From contig JAQISU010001235.1 in the NCBI GenBank assembly GCA_029339505.1, forward strand, positions 40,019,815-40,083,814: a stretch of 64,000 bases of DNA, in the 5' to 3' direction. The translations under genes were made by a program, and so were the position numbers. The notes under the pieces were generated by a model. It saw only the letters and a list, made by a program, of their open reading frames with translations, was not told the origin of the DNA and did no database searches. Positions 32,376 through 46,816 of this stretch are shown piece after piece. This stretch comes from Unio delphinus (taxonomy: Eukaryota; Mollusca; Bivalvia; Unionida; Unionidae). How positions within the stretch are numbered: position 1 is the stretch's first letter; every line of letters begins with the position of its first letter.

Positions 32376-33327
32376 GTTTTGAGTGATTGAGTCTGGCCAT
32401 TCATCGTTGACTCGTCAAAAGATAAAAATGAGTCGATAGATTACACGATTGAGTTCGACCGTGATATACACACACCGGATCAGGCATCATCAGACCAAAA
32501 AAAAAAATCAGCACCTATAAACGAACGTCATCTTCTTGAAAATGGCGAGTAACTTAGTAAAAGAAACGAATCAAGTAACACTGGGACAAATGATAACATA
32601 AAAGCAATAAACAAATGAATAACAACAAGAATTACTCAGTAAAATCCCAGAGAATCAGGTGACAACAATTGGAGAAGTATTAAAAACACAGTCATATGAC
32701 TTTGTCAAAGAATCAAAGATATACAATGGTAACAATCCCAGACAACAGAATTCTAGAACATCACAACTACAGGAAGCAGCATCTATTTTTATATAACTAT
32801 AACTATAAATGAGATAGAGCGCATGCTTACAAAATTAGGTTATCTTTAATAACACAATATGTATACACTATGGTATTTTCCCTTGTCTATTCCAAAAATA
32901 ACGCGTTCTTACATCCACATATACAGAATCCAATTGTAATAATTCTTTAAGAACCTAGTAGATAAGAGGAAAGACGATAATCTTGTATATAAAGTAAAAG
33001 CCTAAATCTTGGATTAAATGAAGCATGCTAGAGATTTCAATGCATCATTTTCTGCCAGTTTCCTACTTATCCCTGTCCGGAAAGGAAATGTGTAATTAAT
33101 TATAGTGCGGTGCATTAATGTAAGACGTCGAATGGGTTGAAGACTCGAAATGTGAAATGAAGAACGGAATCACCTCTTTTCGAATTGAGAATGAATTTGC
33201 CAGAGAAGTGATGCACGAGGAGATGGAGAGAATCAACGATGTGGACTGAGAAGAGAGAGAGAGGATTTGAAAGAATGAAGTAGAGATACTAAACTTCATT
33301 GCAAAAATTTTTATTTTAAGCATGAGT

Positions 33328-33359
<32 letters not shown>

Positions 33360-33590
33360 TGACTAACTTAAACCTTTTAATCCCCCTTTACCCCTTTTTC
33401 TAGTATTATTGTATGCTTGTAAGTGTTTAGAAGTGTATATATAAACATTATATACCCACGTTTCCTTGGATGGTGTTGTATATATTCAGATAGTGTATAT
33501 AATGTTTTGGATTGTAGATCAAACTTTTGGTATTTAATTTTCCCTTCTCCCATAAAACCGTCCACTCTTTTTTTTATCACAATTTTAGCA
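32376..33590 (+). other. Element 2 region with weak coding traces
   Basis: At 32,385-32,540 a plus frame reads DKNESIDYTIEFDRDIHTPD, and at 32,543 MASNLVKETNQVTLGQMIT begins a frame with several stops (QQELLSKIPENQVTTIGEVL). These may be remains of one or two element genes. Nothing after 32,780 is recognisable apart from a (GT)n at 33,334-33,358. Confidence 0.25.
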
Positions 33591-33594
33591 TTAC

Positions 33595-33819
33595 CATTCC
33601 TGTTTGAACCCATAAACAGTCGACCTTGTACTCATTCATCAATTGTACGATGCCATTCAGGTTTGAATCCATAAACACATTTAACCCAATAGTTCCATTC
33701 TCATGTTAAACCTATTGACACCTAGATAAGTATCACTCGATCCAATCGTGCAATCTCTCTGTACGTCAATGTCGCCTATATCTTGATGATATGACCCCCA
33801 ATAGCCACATATAACTACT
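33595..33819 (-). repeat. Probable right terminal repeat of element 2
   Basis: Degenerate sub-repeats (tcatgttaaacctattgac; gtcaatgtcgcctatatctt) resemble, in inverse orientation, those at 23,810-24,115. The end ..ccacatataactact mirrors AGTAGTAATGTGG. Similarity is lower than for element 1. Confidence 0.5.
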
Positions 33820-33914
33820 AACGTGAGCGGCATATTGTAGACCCGCATCATTTTAATAGTACTCTATGTAGATAACAGAAAATTTGAAGAAGAAAACTAT
33901 TTTCTTTATTCAGT

Positions 33915-34300
33915 TACAATTACATTGACCTGTGACTTTTTGACACTCGAATCGATAGGCTTTTTTAATAGCCCAAATGCATGTAATTCAAAAAGTTTAG
34001 CTGGAGTATTTGATGTAGAAATGACATTTTTATTGGACAACCACTTTTATTCTTTTGGCTAGAGTGACCTTCACTTACAATCTTTTAATTCCAATAATAA
34101 GACGCTTCTTCTGCACCCCATGCGCAAGTCATTCGCAAAGCTTATGTGACCGTAAATTGTGGATAACTCAAATTGTTGTAAATATTTTTCTTATTTTATT
34201 CATTGTGACCTTGACCACTGAGCCGGAATCTTATGCTGTTCCTTTTTACCCCAATTGCAAGCCATTCACAAAGCTTGTTGACTGTGTAACATAACACATG
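33915..34300. repeat. ~140-bp diverged tandem repeat
   Basis: Three loosely similar units, each with a tgacctt/gacctgtgact start and a ttcacaaagctt/attcaaaaagttt end. They begin near 33,928, 34,062 and 34,203. The rest of 33,820-34,630 shows nothing else. Confidence 0.4.
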
Positions 34301-34630
34301 TTGGGCGTATACAAAGTTACGAATCGCTACGAAAAAAAAGATATTGTAAGAATAATATAGTAGATACAATTCTAGGCACGTTGCACCAAACTTACAGGGC
34401 AAGACGAACGACGTTTTAATTTTGTCTAATGCGCCACCTACCTAGATTTTATATCTCTTTTTAAAAAATATATACAATTCGGAGTAAAAGTACGCAAACT
34501 TTCTTATAGCTATACATAAGATACATATGTACTTCTGAACCACATTTCCTTAGTCAAATGTTTCACAAAAGGCACAAAACAGTCGTTGATCCATTATAAT
34601 AAAAAAATGGTAAAATGTTGTTCAGGCACA

Positions 34631-34815
<185 letters not shown>

Positions 34816-36919
34816 AATTACATATTTGAGGTGATAAGACACCGAAGGTTAATTATATATTATAAGCAATATTCATACTGCTTTTCTGGTCAGTGTAATT
34901 AAGAAGATTTTACATGAAATTTGATGTACAGTAGTGCACGTTATTCAACAACAAAACGGAGATCAGATGGACAAAATGTAAGAAAGAAGATCTAAACTAA
35001 TAATGATAATAGATAAAAAGAAATATAAATAAATTTAATTAAAATATAATATGTAATTATTAGTAGCATTTATGTTATTAAGTTCTTAAACGTCTAATAT
35101 CAGGAAATTTCCAAAATAGAAATATAAATATTTTCAATATTATCGGATATTTCTAGAAATAATAGTTAATTTATTGCTTTGTAAGCGGCAATACATTGTG
35201 ATACACATCTTTCAGCGCATCGCATTAAATACAGTATATTTTAATCTATATGGGTAGGGTGGAGTCTTCCATCTTCCTGATTCACAATGTAAAAGGATTT
35301 TCAGAAATACTTAGTTCTGAAATGAATTTTAAAATTTTGACACTGGTATAATATCCAAATACTCCATGTAGGTACAAGTTTATGCGAAACGACTATATGA
35401 TCTAACTGTAAATATTATCGTATTATTAGATGGCCAGCTTTTAATAAATTTGTCAGTTAATAAACTGCTTACTTAGAAAGTATAAGGAAACCTTTATGTT
35501 CACAACAGCTTGACGAGATCATAGTTATTTGATAAATCCTAAACTAACCATGCAATGTATGTTTCTTTCCGTACGACTATACCAGTAAGCATTGGGTTAT
35601 GATGTTAGCAAATGGGATAAGCTTAGTCCAGTATTTAAGCATACCGCGATTGCTTTTTGATATTTAACGGTATTATCCCTTATTTTCCAAGAACACAATC
35701 CTTTCGAGTAAACTGTTTATTCACCAATATTAAAAAAAAGAAAAAAAAAAAAAAAAGAAAAAAAAAAAGAATTTAGGTGCAATCATCCAATTCAACAGCG
35801 TTTGATGCAATAAATACCAATACTTATTATATAATTCTCTTTATTAATTTGACTTACAGCACTTTTGTACGTATGTCTTATCGTCCCTTCTAGCCAAATA
35901 TCTGGAACACAAATTCCTGAATGAAGTATTACAATTAACAACTTTCGCATAAAGAAGTATTATATTGTCATTCCAAATTCTGTTATTACCAATATCTTAC
36001 AATTCATAGTTCTTTTCGTTTATCATATAATGCAATTATATCCATTTGACTTCACAAAAACATACCAGTATCTATTAGAGCCACCTCTAATATTTCTATG
36101 ATTGGTAAACTGTAGGATTGAACAAGATGTTCCGATTGATAATTCATGTTTTACGATGTTACGATTGTCAATTCTTATTTTGAAAAAAAAAAAAAACAAG
36201 CCATGTTGGTCTCAATGCAGCTATCAACTTACATAATTTAGCTATGAATTGTAGGGCCGATCTTGATCAGTCTCAATTTGCGTGATGTTTCAATTGTATT
36301 GATGGCTAACGTTCTGAGAAGTGTTAATATTTCCTAAAAAAGAAGATCTATGTGTTGTTATTAACTGAAGTAATACATGACATTAATTAACTCATTTCAA
36401 ACGTTGGCGCAAAATAGTTCTTTTGTTTTTCCACCCACTGGTTTATGAATCCGTTAAGCGTCTGAACTGAATTACTTTTTAACTGACCGTTGATAAAACT
36501 TGGAAGAGTAAATAAACAATTATCGTGACTAAAACGCTAATTTGGACCGAAACGTTCGATAAGTGTTAGGGTTTCCACGTTCAAAATAGTATAGTGAAGC
36601 AAAGAAATATTACGAAAAGTGAATTTATCAATTTTGCTGTCTTTACCACAAGTACCTTTTAATATAAAATGTATTATGACATTAAAAATATGAAGAAGTT
36701 GTTTCCCTTTCTGATTCAAACCATTTAAAACATCAACGAGTTGTCGTTACATCTTATTTAAACATTATTTAAAAATATTATGATTTTTTTTGTCCTTTGT
36801 TTTGAAACATTTAAAACATCAATGAGCTATTGTCCTTTCTTATTAAACAATTAAACCATCATTTGGGTTGTCGTTCATTCTTATTGAAACAGTTGATCTG
36901 ATGGACAGTAAAAAATAAA

Positions 36920-37172
36920 GTGGCCGTTCCAAATCAGGTAATTATCAGTTAACAAGATTCTTGGCCGTTCCAAATCAGGTAATTATCAGTTAACAAGATT
37001 CTTGGCCGTTCCAAATCAGGTAATTAGCATTTAACAAGAGTCTTGGCGTTATAAAATCAGGTAATTATCATTTAACAAGATTCTTGGCCGTTCCAAATCA
37101 GGTAATTGACATTTAACAAGAGTCTTGGCCGTTCCAAATCAGGTAATTATCATTTAGCAAGATTCTTGTTTG
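36920..37172. repeat. 41-bp minisatellite
   Basis: Six copies of a ~41-bp unit with ttggccgttccaaatcaggt and aattatca. Bases 37,173-37,660 carry nothing recognisable. Confidence 0.93.
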
Positions 37173-37664
37173 CAAATATGATTGCAATTATCAAAAGAAG
37201 ACGAGATCATTAAAACATAAAAAAGACTCTTAGGAGTTTTCTATAGAAAATAATGTCAAAAAGCATTCGATGATACTTTTAAGAAAACAGTTGCAACATG
37301 TGTTTTACTCTGAGGAAACGAAATATATCATAGATTACCTTTAATTATTATCGTTGATGACCAAAAATAATTCTGTCTCAATAGTTGGTATTAAAGCATG
37401 CTGACTACTGCTTTATACATTTATGTTTCACTGGAAGAAGGTACTTCTTTGTTAATCAAGGATTTCTACACATTGACTACTTCATTGTACCGTTGTTGAT
37501 CGAAGTTTTGCATTATTCACACCAACAAATCAAAAGAGATTTGTTCTACAGCTCACGGTGTATGTTAGCGACAGCTATCGCAAGTGGAGGAGTAATTACA
37601 TTATCATACAAATGACTCCTACTTTGTTTGAAGAACGTTTAAAGCCAAACGCATTCTCATGGAG

Positions 37665-38841
37665 GGCTCTCTTGGTTGATACATTGATCTTGGCAAATGG
37701 AATAAACTCCAGCCCAGTTGATCTATGTTATGGTGTTACACAGGGGTCTGTTCTTGGACCTGTTCTCTTCATTCTATACACTCAGCCGTTCTCAAGTGTC
37801 ATAGATCATCACACAGTGTTTCACCCATTGTACGCTGATGACACCCAAATATACAAATCTAGCCACCCAAGTGAAGTTCATGCTATCATCCATGGAGTAG
37901 AGAGGTGCATTTCTGATAACAGATCACGGATGACATGTAACAAGATGCAGATGAATGATGATAAAACTGAGGCTATTCTGATCACAACACAAAGACTTTC
38001 TCATTCACATCCGTTATCTCAGACAATAAATATCAGCAACACCAGCAGTAAATTTACACAGTCAGTACGAAATCTAGGTGTTACTCTAGACAGTACTCTC
38101 ACATTGCACCAACATGTCATAAACATATGCAAGGCTGCATATCTTGAGCTAAGACGCATCAGTTCCATTCGCAAATATCTTTCAGTTGATGCCACTAAAA
38201 CACTTGTGTGTTCATTAGCACTTCCAAGACTGGACTATTGAAACTCAATTCTGCCTGGTTCGTCACAATATCTACTCCAGAAACTTCAAAAGGTTCAAAA
38301 CACAGCTGCTCGGATCATCTTTAGAGTACCTCGATCAGAGCACACCTCACTATTGATCTGTACCATATACTGGCTATCCATTCAATCCAGAATCAAACAC
38401 AAAATTTGTTCCCTGTGCTACGTTTCACTGACAGACTCCAGTCCATCATACCTATCTGGCCTCACCTATGCGTATACACCAGCATAATACTTACGCTCCT
38501 CTTCTGACAATCCTATACTATGAAAACGAATTCAAATTGACAACTTTCTTTTGCATACCATGGCCCGGCGATGTGGAATGAATTGCCCATTGAAATTAGA
38601 CACAAAGACACAGTGGTCCCTTTTAAGAGTGCTATTAAAACTCACCTTGTTCGACCGCAGGAACAAACTTAGAGACCTAATAATGTTTTGTAATAATGTT
38701 TTGTACCTTATTTGTTTTCAGCATGTTTTTATGTTTTCCAATTTCATGGTTTATGTTTTTGTTTTTCTGTTGTGTAGTCATATCATTATAGACGTCGTAA
38801 AGCGCTTAGAGCTTCTAAAGATTAAGCGCTATACAAAGCCC

Positions 38842-38893
<52 letters not shown>
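37665..38893 (+). mobile_element. LINE copy 1, RT fragment and 3' tail
   Basis: 5'-truncated non-LTR retrotransposon of Jockey/CR1-like type. It encodes GVTQGSVLGPVLFILYTQP and the RT active site YADDTQIY (about 37,830), then a thumb region with MNDDKTEAILITTQR and LGVTLDSTLTLHQHV. A stop lies at 38,239 and the frame is broken afterwards. The tail has taaagcgcttagagcttcta and gcgctatacaaagccc, then (TTA)n. The same family occurs at 45,775-47,060 and 58,175-60,780. Confidence 0.88.
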
Positions 38894-39967
38894 AACAGCT
38901 TATTTTAAAAGTAATGCTTACATATTTTGTTACACTGAACTAGCTAGCATTAGCCAGATTGATTTATATGAGTTCTAAATCCTTATCGCAAAATTGTTAC
39001 TTAAGACCTCATTACATAATTTACGACATTTTGTCCTTGACTTAAAACTATGGCGTTGTGATTGATATGTTAATGAAATTTTATCTTTATACCAACACTT
39101 AACAAAAGATAAACCTTTGACCTCACGTGGTTTATTAAATATATTTCATGACATTATTTAACGGAATGCTGGGAGCCAAATGGTACTTAACGGTATGCAA
39201 AGATATAGAATTAAGTTTTCAATTTAAACGATGGTCTGTGTTCCTGATATTGGAATGAAATTTGATTTTGCCGTATGATCCTATGTCTTGTGCTCTAGTA
39301 CTTCCTGATAACGCATGTTATTACAAGCTGATGAAGAATATCAAATGCTCCATAAACGTGTGAAGTGTAATCGTAGATAGTAAAAAAAAAAAATCTTATT
39401 AAGAGAAAGTAAACAGCAAATTCAACTGAATACACTTTGGAAAAGAGATTATACTTCTTTTAAATACTTTGCACTCTACACTAGCGAAGTTGCTTCTTTC
39501 GTAGCACATCTATAAATAACCAAATAGCCAGCCACCCCACCCCCTTTTATGATGGATGTTTTGGGGGGAGGAGTGAGTAAAGCCAGTTTTGTAAGTAATT
39601 TAGTACTCACTGTACTAATAATATTTAAAATGGGTACCAATCTAGAAATTGTTGAAGATAAAATAGATGAAATCGATAGAAATGAGTATATATGAGTTTG
39701 GCTGGGCTGGATAAGGTTGGTAGAGTAAGTAAGACTTTACTAAAAAGAATCTTTAGAGTGGTTATCCTACTTGTAACTGACAAAAAGCCCCAAAGACATT
39801 GTTTAAAATATCAAATTTCTCTTTACAGACTTTAGCTGGGAACAATCATTACTGATAACACCTGACTTTTTGGTGTGCTAATAAAAGCGCGTGTTTCAAA
39901 CACGTAGATCAGAACATCCCTCTGCTATTACCGTTTTCACTAAACAAATACGGTCATCAAGGATTTG

Positions 39968-40160
39968 TCATCATCATCATCATCAGTCTCTTAACCTAGT
40001 GTGATCGATGAGGCACTGTGCTGTTGAACCAGTTCCCTCCACTTGTCTCGATCATGTGCCAATGCATGTGTCTCCGCAAACCTTTTCCTGGTCCATTCTG
40101 TGATGTCAGTCCACTTTTTTCTCTATCTACCTCTTCTTCTGCCACCTTGAACACTGCATA
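39968..40160 (-). mobile_element. LINE 3' coding end (RTE-like)
   Basis: On the minus strand broken frames give RWQKKR, VDWHHRMDQEKVCGDT and RDKWRELV-like text that matches the C-terminal end of a common invertebrate LINE ORF. It is followed by a (GAT)n tail, as usual for RTE-type elements. Bases 38,894-39,967 hold nothing that I recognise. Confidence 0.5.
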
Positions 40161-40328
40161 TCAATAGGATGTGTATATACTGATACATATAAGTTTGATC
40201 AGGAGCACACAGAAATGTTAAGTTATTGAAGTAATCATATCATGATGTTTACATAAGAATACTATGGGAATTAAGTTTATTACCATGGATACGTATCTTC
40301 ACAACACTCTACAAGCACAAAGACAAAG

Positions 40329-40331
<3 letters not shown>

Positions 40332-40402
<71 letters not shown>
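40332..40402. repeat. (TA)n microsatellite
   Basis: TA tract. The ORF through it is an artefact. Confidence 0.98.
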
Positions 40403-40405
<3 letters not shown>

Positions 40406-40954
40406 AAGACGATTATGATAATATGTGTAAACTACTGAATGCCAATAAAACCCAAATTATCTGTACACTCTGCATCTGCACTGGTATTACAAACATGATC
40501 ACTGATTTGGAAACCAGGGAATCTGTAATAACTATACGCATCTCAGGATAGGTTTTGTCTTACATGGCGGTGAAATTGCATTCTTTGGTGAACTTTAAAT
40601 TAATTTTAATGATTGAAAAACCATTTATAATTGTGTGCATGCAGGCCTGCATAGAGTTAAACTATTGATACATGACAAACCATAATTCAGGGAACCAGGA
40701 TTTCAAGTATCCGTGACCGATTACATAATGAAAGTCTCTTGATGTGTATTTAGACTTGTACGTAATTGAAATACGTCATCGAACAGAGTGTCTGGAGAAC
40801 ATCTAATGCTTGTAAGGGAAGGTCAAGGGTCATGGAGATTACATATTCTAATTATTGATAAAGATTCCTCTCATGCTTGCCATTACATACTTACAGGAAT
40901 ATCAATATAGACAACTCACGCCAAAATTATGTTATATTTAATAATTATATACGT

Positions 40955-42205
40955 CCTGGGATAAGATACAGTCTACATAGTCTGCATATATATATATATC
41001 AGTATAATTGACATACTGGAATAGGATACAGTCTACGTAGTCTGCATATATGTATCAGTATAATTGACATACTGGAATAGGATACAGTCTACGTAGTCTG
41101 CATATATGTATCAGTATAATTGACATACTGGAATAGGATACAGTCTACGTAGTCTGCATGTATGTATGAGTATAATTGACATACTGGAATAGGATACAGT
41201 CTACGTAGTCTGCATGTATGTATCAGTATAATTGACATACTGGAATAGGATACAGTCTACGTAGTCTGCATGTATGTATCAGTATAATTGACATACTGGA
41301 ATAGGATACAGTCTACGTAGTCTGCATGTATGTATCAGTATAATTGACATACTGGAATAGGATACAGTCTACGTAGTCTGCATATATGTATCAGTATAAC
41401 TGACATACTGGAATAGGATACAGTCTACGTAGTCTGCATGTATGTATCAGTATAATTGACATACTGGAATAGGATACAGTCTACGTAGTCTGCATATATG
41501 TATCAGTATAATTGACATACTGGAATAGGATACAGTCTACGTAGTCTGCATGTATGTATCAGTATAATTGACATACTGGAATAGGATACAGTCTACGTAG
41601 TCTGCATGTATGTATCAGTATAATTGACATACTGGAATAGGATACAGTCTACGTAGTCTGCATGTATGTATCAGTATAACTGACATACTGGAATAGGATA
41701 CAGTCTACGTAGTCTGCATGTATGTATCAGTATAACTGACATACTGGAATAGGATACAGTCTACGTAGTCTGCATATATGTATCAGTATAACTGACATAC
41801 TGGAATAGGATACAGTCTACGTAGTCTGCATGTATGTATCAGTATAATTGACATACTGGAATAGGATACAGTCTACGTAGTCTGCATATATGTATCAGTA
41901 TAACTGACATACTGGAATAGGATACAGTCTACGTAGTCTGCATGTATGTATCAGTATAACTGACATACTGGAATAGGATACAGTCTACGTAGTCTGCATG
42001 TATGTATCAGTATAATTGACATACTGGAATAGGATACAGTCTACGTAGTCTGCATGTATGTATCAGTATAATTGACATACTGGAATAGGATAGAGTCTAC
42101 GTAGTCTGCATATATGTATCAGTATAACTGACATACTGGAATAGGATACAGTCTACGTAGTCTGCATATATGTATCAGTATAACTGACATACTGGAATAG
42201 GATAG
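40955..42205. repeat. 56-bp satellite, ~22 copies
   Basis: Highly homogeneous tandem units with gacatactggaataggatac, agtctacgtagtctgcat and gtatgtatcagtataat. Variation is concentrated at atat/gtat and att/act positions. The first unit and last unit are the most diverged. Confidence 0.97.
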
Positions 42206-42209
42206 AGCC

Positions 42210-44600
42210 TAGAAAGCTGAACACGTATAATGTCCAGCTATCGTCTATGAATAACAACACCCCAGCATAATCATTATTGTATCTATCTCAACAGGATGGT
42301 TAACGCAACCTGTGATTAAAAAAAAGCCTTTTCCAGAATATTTATCAGTTGCTGAAACAGAATCGTATCACATAGTGGTTTAACTTTATATATAGTGTGT
42401 GCAATTTCCTTTTTGTGATATTATAACATGTGAACATACCATTTTATGCGATTCTGATTGGTTCAAATAAACCCATGAAATTAAACTGCAGTATTCTCAT
42501 TACTGATTGCCTGCGATCGCTGGAAAACATTTTATAAACGCCGCGTTCTGGAATGTTTTGTTTTCAGTGAAGATTTTTTACGTCATTTTTTGGTTCGATT
42601 CATGAAATGTATTGGGGGAAATATGGTCTCATCTGTTTCAATATTGCCAATTTACCCATACAGGTGTTTGTTATGTCATGTGTAACATATCATAACATGA
42701 AAAATGGCTAAAAACCCACGACAAGAACAACAACAAGTAAAACTACGGGTGTTGCTAGTTGATAGAGGGGGTGGGGGTGGAACGGCGCTATATTTTTAGC
42801 ATGGAATCCACCTTGCATGTAAGAGTGGTTAAAAATGTGAACTTACAGAAGTAAAAAAACTCACCTTTGTTCACAGAAGATTGACGAAATAAACCGCCCC
42901 CCCCTCCCCACTACAGAACTTTAAACAACAATAGCATATTTACGCAGTACATATGTGATGCAAATCCAACTATAAAATAGATTTGTTTACGTCTTCTGTA
43001 CAGTCTAATGTTACATACCAAACATTACAAACGCCCGGTCACAAATACATTACAATAAATATGTGTAATTCTGCATCCAGTAATCTTCTTTTAGCAAAAA
43101 TATCGTAAGGATGGTGTGGTTAATGTTTTGTTGTGATAAATTTCAAGGTAAATACTGGCACTGTTTTGTATAAACAAGCTGAAGCAGATACTGTGCTCCG
43201 TATCAACAAATGTGACATAACACGGATAGGACATTTGTATTAAAACACGATTTAATCTTCTGTAACATGTTTTGTTTCTTTGGATGGACGCTTATTCTTT
43301 GATTTATATATAGTTAGCATAAATGTATAATCTACATAATTTAATATTACTATGTTTGGGACAATATTTTACGCACAACAAATCAAAGATCAAGCGAAAT
43401 GTTTCATTATTTTCTCTATCTAAACAATTTCTAACGGAAAAAAAATATGTGATAAAACTAATCTCAAATGGATAATGATTTAATATTAAAATGATGAAAT
43501 TCGTTGGACATTATTCAACTAGTTTCATACATTCAATATTAAATCATTACTTGTAATCATTACCCATTAGGCGTTATACAAAGTCCTCGTTATTATTATT
43601 GACATACTCTACTGTAGCTTAAGCGACCTTAAACAATCTAATCATTGCAAACATTATCATCAGCGTGTTTCATTCATGTGTAGATGTTTTGGGGTGGGTA
43701 GGTGGAGATGGAGAAGAATCAACGTTTTAGTACACCCACAGACATTTCTAACTTCACATATGCATTTACTGTAAATATGACGTTAGAGATTGATATCGCA
43801 CTATATGCAACGTAAATGTAGTAATGTTAGACACGTATCGAAAATTCCAAGGTCAGTAATCAAAGAAAATCTGTACTGTTGGTAGGGAATGAGTCAGACA
43901 TCATGGTAAAACCAACACAATTAGTCATATGAAATAAATATGAAACCGTTGTGTTTATTTATTTTCTTTCTAAAACTGATAATTTCTTATTAAATTTCTT
44001 TTTTCAACTTATATTCCGGTTTTCTTTGTAACATAAAAGTACATTTTCTCAAGACATTCATTAGCAATTCCTTTCAATGACTGTAAGATGTAAAAATGTA
44101 GAGCATTTATTTCTACAGATACAACAATTAGCCTAGTTCAAATAGAGAAACTAAAGGCTAATGCAGAAGCCCGACAGGTTATGGAGTTCAATAACATTAT
44201 TCCATTCATGCTGTAGAAACACTGTTATTAATTTTGCAGGTCTCAATTTGTACGGATTTAGGATAATTGAAAAAGCCATACTGGAAGACCTATCTGCTTA
44301 AAACACGTCCAAATATTCATCTTATTCTAAGCGCTCAAGATATTTTCTTTTGTCGGACACACACAGAGCTACGGCAAGAGTTGCGTTTTGTGGTATGCAC
44401 TTATTTGCAGTCACAGTTGAATTGTCTCCCCTGCTCAATAAATTTTGACTTCCTCCCCGACTAATAGCATGTGAGAATGGAGAGCTAGCCAGCTATAGTC
44501 GACACAATGGGCTCAAGACAAGCATACTAATATCAAATACGGTCTGAATTTCAGCTACTGTTAATTGCATCAAGCTGTTTCAAAATTATCATATCTCGCA
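42210..44600. other. Unannotated AT-rich interval
   Basis: I see no gene. The only recognisable item is a LINE tail remnant at 43,566-43,600 (ggcgttatacaaagtcctcg then ttattattatt), matching the 3' end of the LINE family at 38.8 kb. Confidence 0.5.
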
Positions 44601-44604
44601 TTAG

Positions 44605-44960
44605 CCAGTATTTGCAACGTCAACGTCATGTCTGGAATAAGCCTGCATTTACAACGTCAATGTCATGTCTGGAATGATCCTGCATTTGCAACGTTAACGT
44701 CATGACTGGAATGAGCCTGTAATTGCAACGTTAACGCCATGTCTGGAATGAGCCTGTAATTGCAACGTTAACGCCATGACTGAAATGATCCTGCATTTGC
44801 AACGTTAACGCCACGACTGGAATGTGCCTGTAATTGCAACGTTAACGCTATGTCTGGAATGAGCCTGTATTTGCAACGTTAACGCCATGACTGGAATGAT
44901 TCTGCATTTGCAACGTCAACGTCATGTCTGTATTGAGCCTATCCTTGCAACATCAATGTC
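44605..44960. repeat. 37-bp minisatellite
   Basis: About nine copies with gcatttgcaacgttaacgcc and atgactggaatgagcctg. Bases 44,961-45,650 hold nothing I recognise. Confidence 0.93.
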
Positions 44961-45649
44961 AACTTGCTTCAAAAATGGCTTTTTAACGGGATATGTGCAT
45001 GTGTGAATTTGGGTCTGTAGTGCATAAACTTGTTTTGCTGAGAGCTTGTTTAGATTTTCGGTCAAATGATTCAAGATTTATATTTTGAGTTATTAAAGCT
45101 ATTCCAAAATATGGAACTTGTGGACCTAACTGACGTATTCTTTTCAAATGACTTTTGCATTAGGCATTTTTATACATTAAACACGTATTAAGATGTTCAG
45201 TAATATTCACGTATCAAGAAAACGAGCCTATGCAATTCGGCAATTAGACAAACAAGCCTTTGAAAAACAAACAACACAATTTAAAAAAATATAATTAGAA
45301 TTAGTTTGTCAAGGCAAATAACACACAAGCTTAAAAGCCCTCTGAAACAAGCAGGATATCTCAGGTTCTTGTTTCGCTTCGAGAATGAGTTATTGTAGTT
45401 TGTCACTCTGATTACTATAAAGAAAATAATTAGTAAAAAGAGGATCACTGTGATCAATACCATTTGATTGATACACACCAGTAGCAAACGCCTGACCACT
45501 AAATGTGTCAGCTAAAGGAGTAATTTCCCGAATAACATCATTCTCAAGAAAGTTTTTTGCCATAAGTCTATTTCAATTTTCATTTATATAGGAGTAAACT
45601 ATTTGTCTTATTTAAAAAAAAAACTTGTTGTTTTCGCCTTTTTATTTTC

Positions 45650-45658
45650 ACGCACACG

Positions 45659-45734
<76 letters not shown>
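45650..45734. repeat. (CA)n microsatellite
   Basis: CA tract close to the truncated 3' end of LINE copy 2. Confidence 0.97.
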
Positions 45735-45736
<2 letters not shown>

Positions 45737-45774
45737 TCCACAGGTTATATGCTTAAATCCCTAACCTACACAGT

Positions 45775-46816
45775 AAAGGGTACAGAACAGTGGGGAGGTG
45801 TGCTCTGATCGTTGTACTCTAAAGATGATCCGAGCAGCTGTGTTTTGAACCTTTTGAAGTATCTGGAGTAAATATTGAGACGAACCAGACAGAACTGAGT
45901 TACAATAGTCCAGTCTTGAAAGTACTAATGAACACAGAAATGTTTTAGTGGCATCAACTCAAAGGTATTTGGGAATGGAGCTGATGCGTCTCAGTTCAAG
46001 ATATGCAGCCTTGCACATGTTCATGGCATGATGGTGCAATGTGAGAGTACTGTCTAGAATAACAAGGGATGTGAATGAGAAAGTCTTTGTGTTGTGATCA
46101 GAATGGCCTCAGTTTTATCATCATTCATGCAGCTTGTTACATGTCATCCATGATTTCACATCAGAAATGCACCTCTCTACTCTATGGATGGTAGCATCAA
46201 CTTCAGCTGGGTGGCTAGGCTTGCATATTTGGGTGTCATCAGCGTACACTTGGTGAGACACTGTGTGATAATCTATGACACTTGAGAGCGGCTAAGTGTA
46301 TAAACAGAAGAACCAGGTCCAAGAACAGAACCCTGTGGAACACCACAACATAGATCAACCCGGGTAGAGTTTATGACATTTGCAGATACAATATGTGTCT
46401 TGTTGACTATTTATTACTTGAACCACAGTAAGGCTGTATTGTTAATGCCAAATATATGATGGAGACGGTGAAGTAATATATCATGGTATATTGTGTCAAA
46501 TGTTGCAGACAAATCAAGGAGGGTGAGGACTGTAATCTTTCCACTATCCAAAGCAGAGAGAATGTCATTAAATACTTTCAGAAGAATAGTTTCAGTACTG
46601 TGGCAAGGGCGATATGCAGACTGTACATTGCTGAAAAGACTGTTAGAATTCAAATCAGATACAAGTTGGGTTAGAACAACATTTTCTAAGACGTTTCATA
46701 TGAACGAGAGATTAGAAACTGGGCGGTAGTTCTTTAAATCGTTATGGTCAAGTATTGGTTTCTTCAGTAGAGCCTTTACGATGGCAGTTTTGAAAAAATG
46801 ATGGGAATTAACCGGA

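Larger units (their letters stand above)
23810..33819. mobile_element. Polinton/adintovirus-like element 2 (virion module)
   Basis: A ~10-kb block from AGTAGTAATGTGGG (23,810) to ..ATAACTACT (33,819). The ends are similar to the right end of element 1 and carry degenerate ~33-bp sub-repeats (ggcgtca, aagggaaattgaac). Inside are one plus-strand gene and seven or so minus-strand genes recognisable as the structural set of Polintons/adintoviruses: hexon-like major capsid protein, pVI-like and pX-like small proteins, and adenain-like protease. I find no PolB, integrase or ATPase in this block. Flanking hexamers (CATCAC left, AACGTG right) do not match, so ends are tentative. Confidence 0.72.

Noticed and set aside
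23810..33819. Confirmed 6-bp target duplication for element 2
   Set aside because: The hexamers at the two inferred ends (CATCAC and AACGTG) differ, so a clean insertion cannot be claimed.
40955..42205. CRISPR-like array
   Set aside because: Units are contiguous 56-bp repeats with no unique spacers, in a eukaryotic genome.
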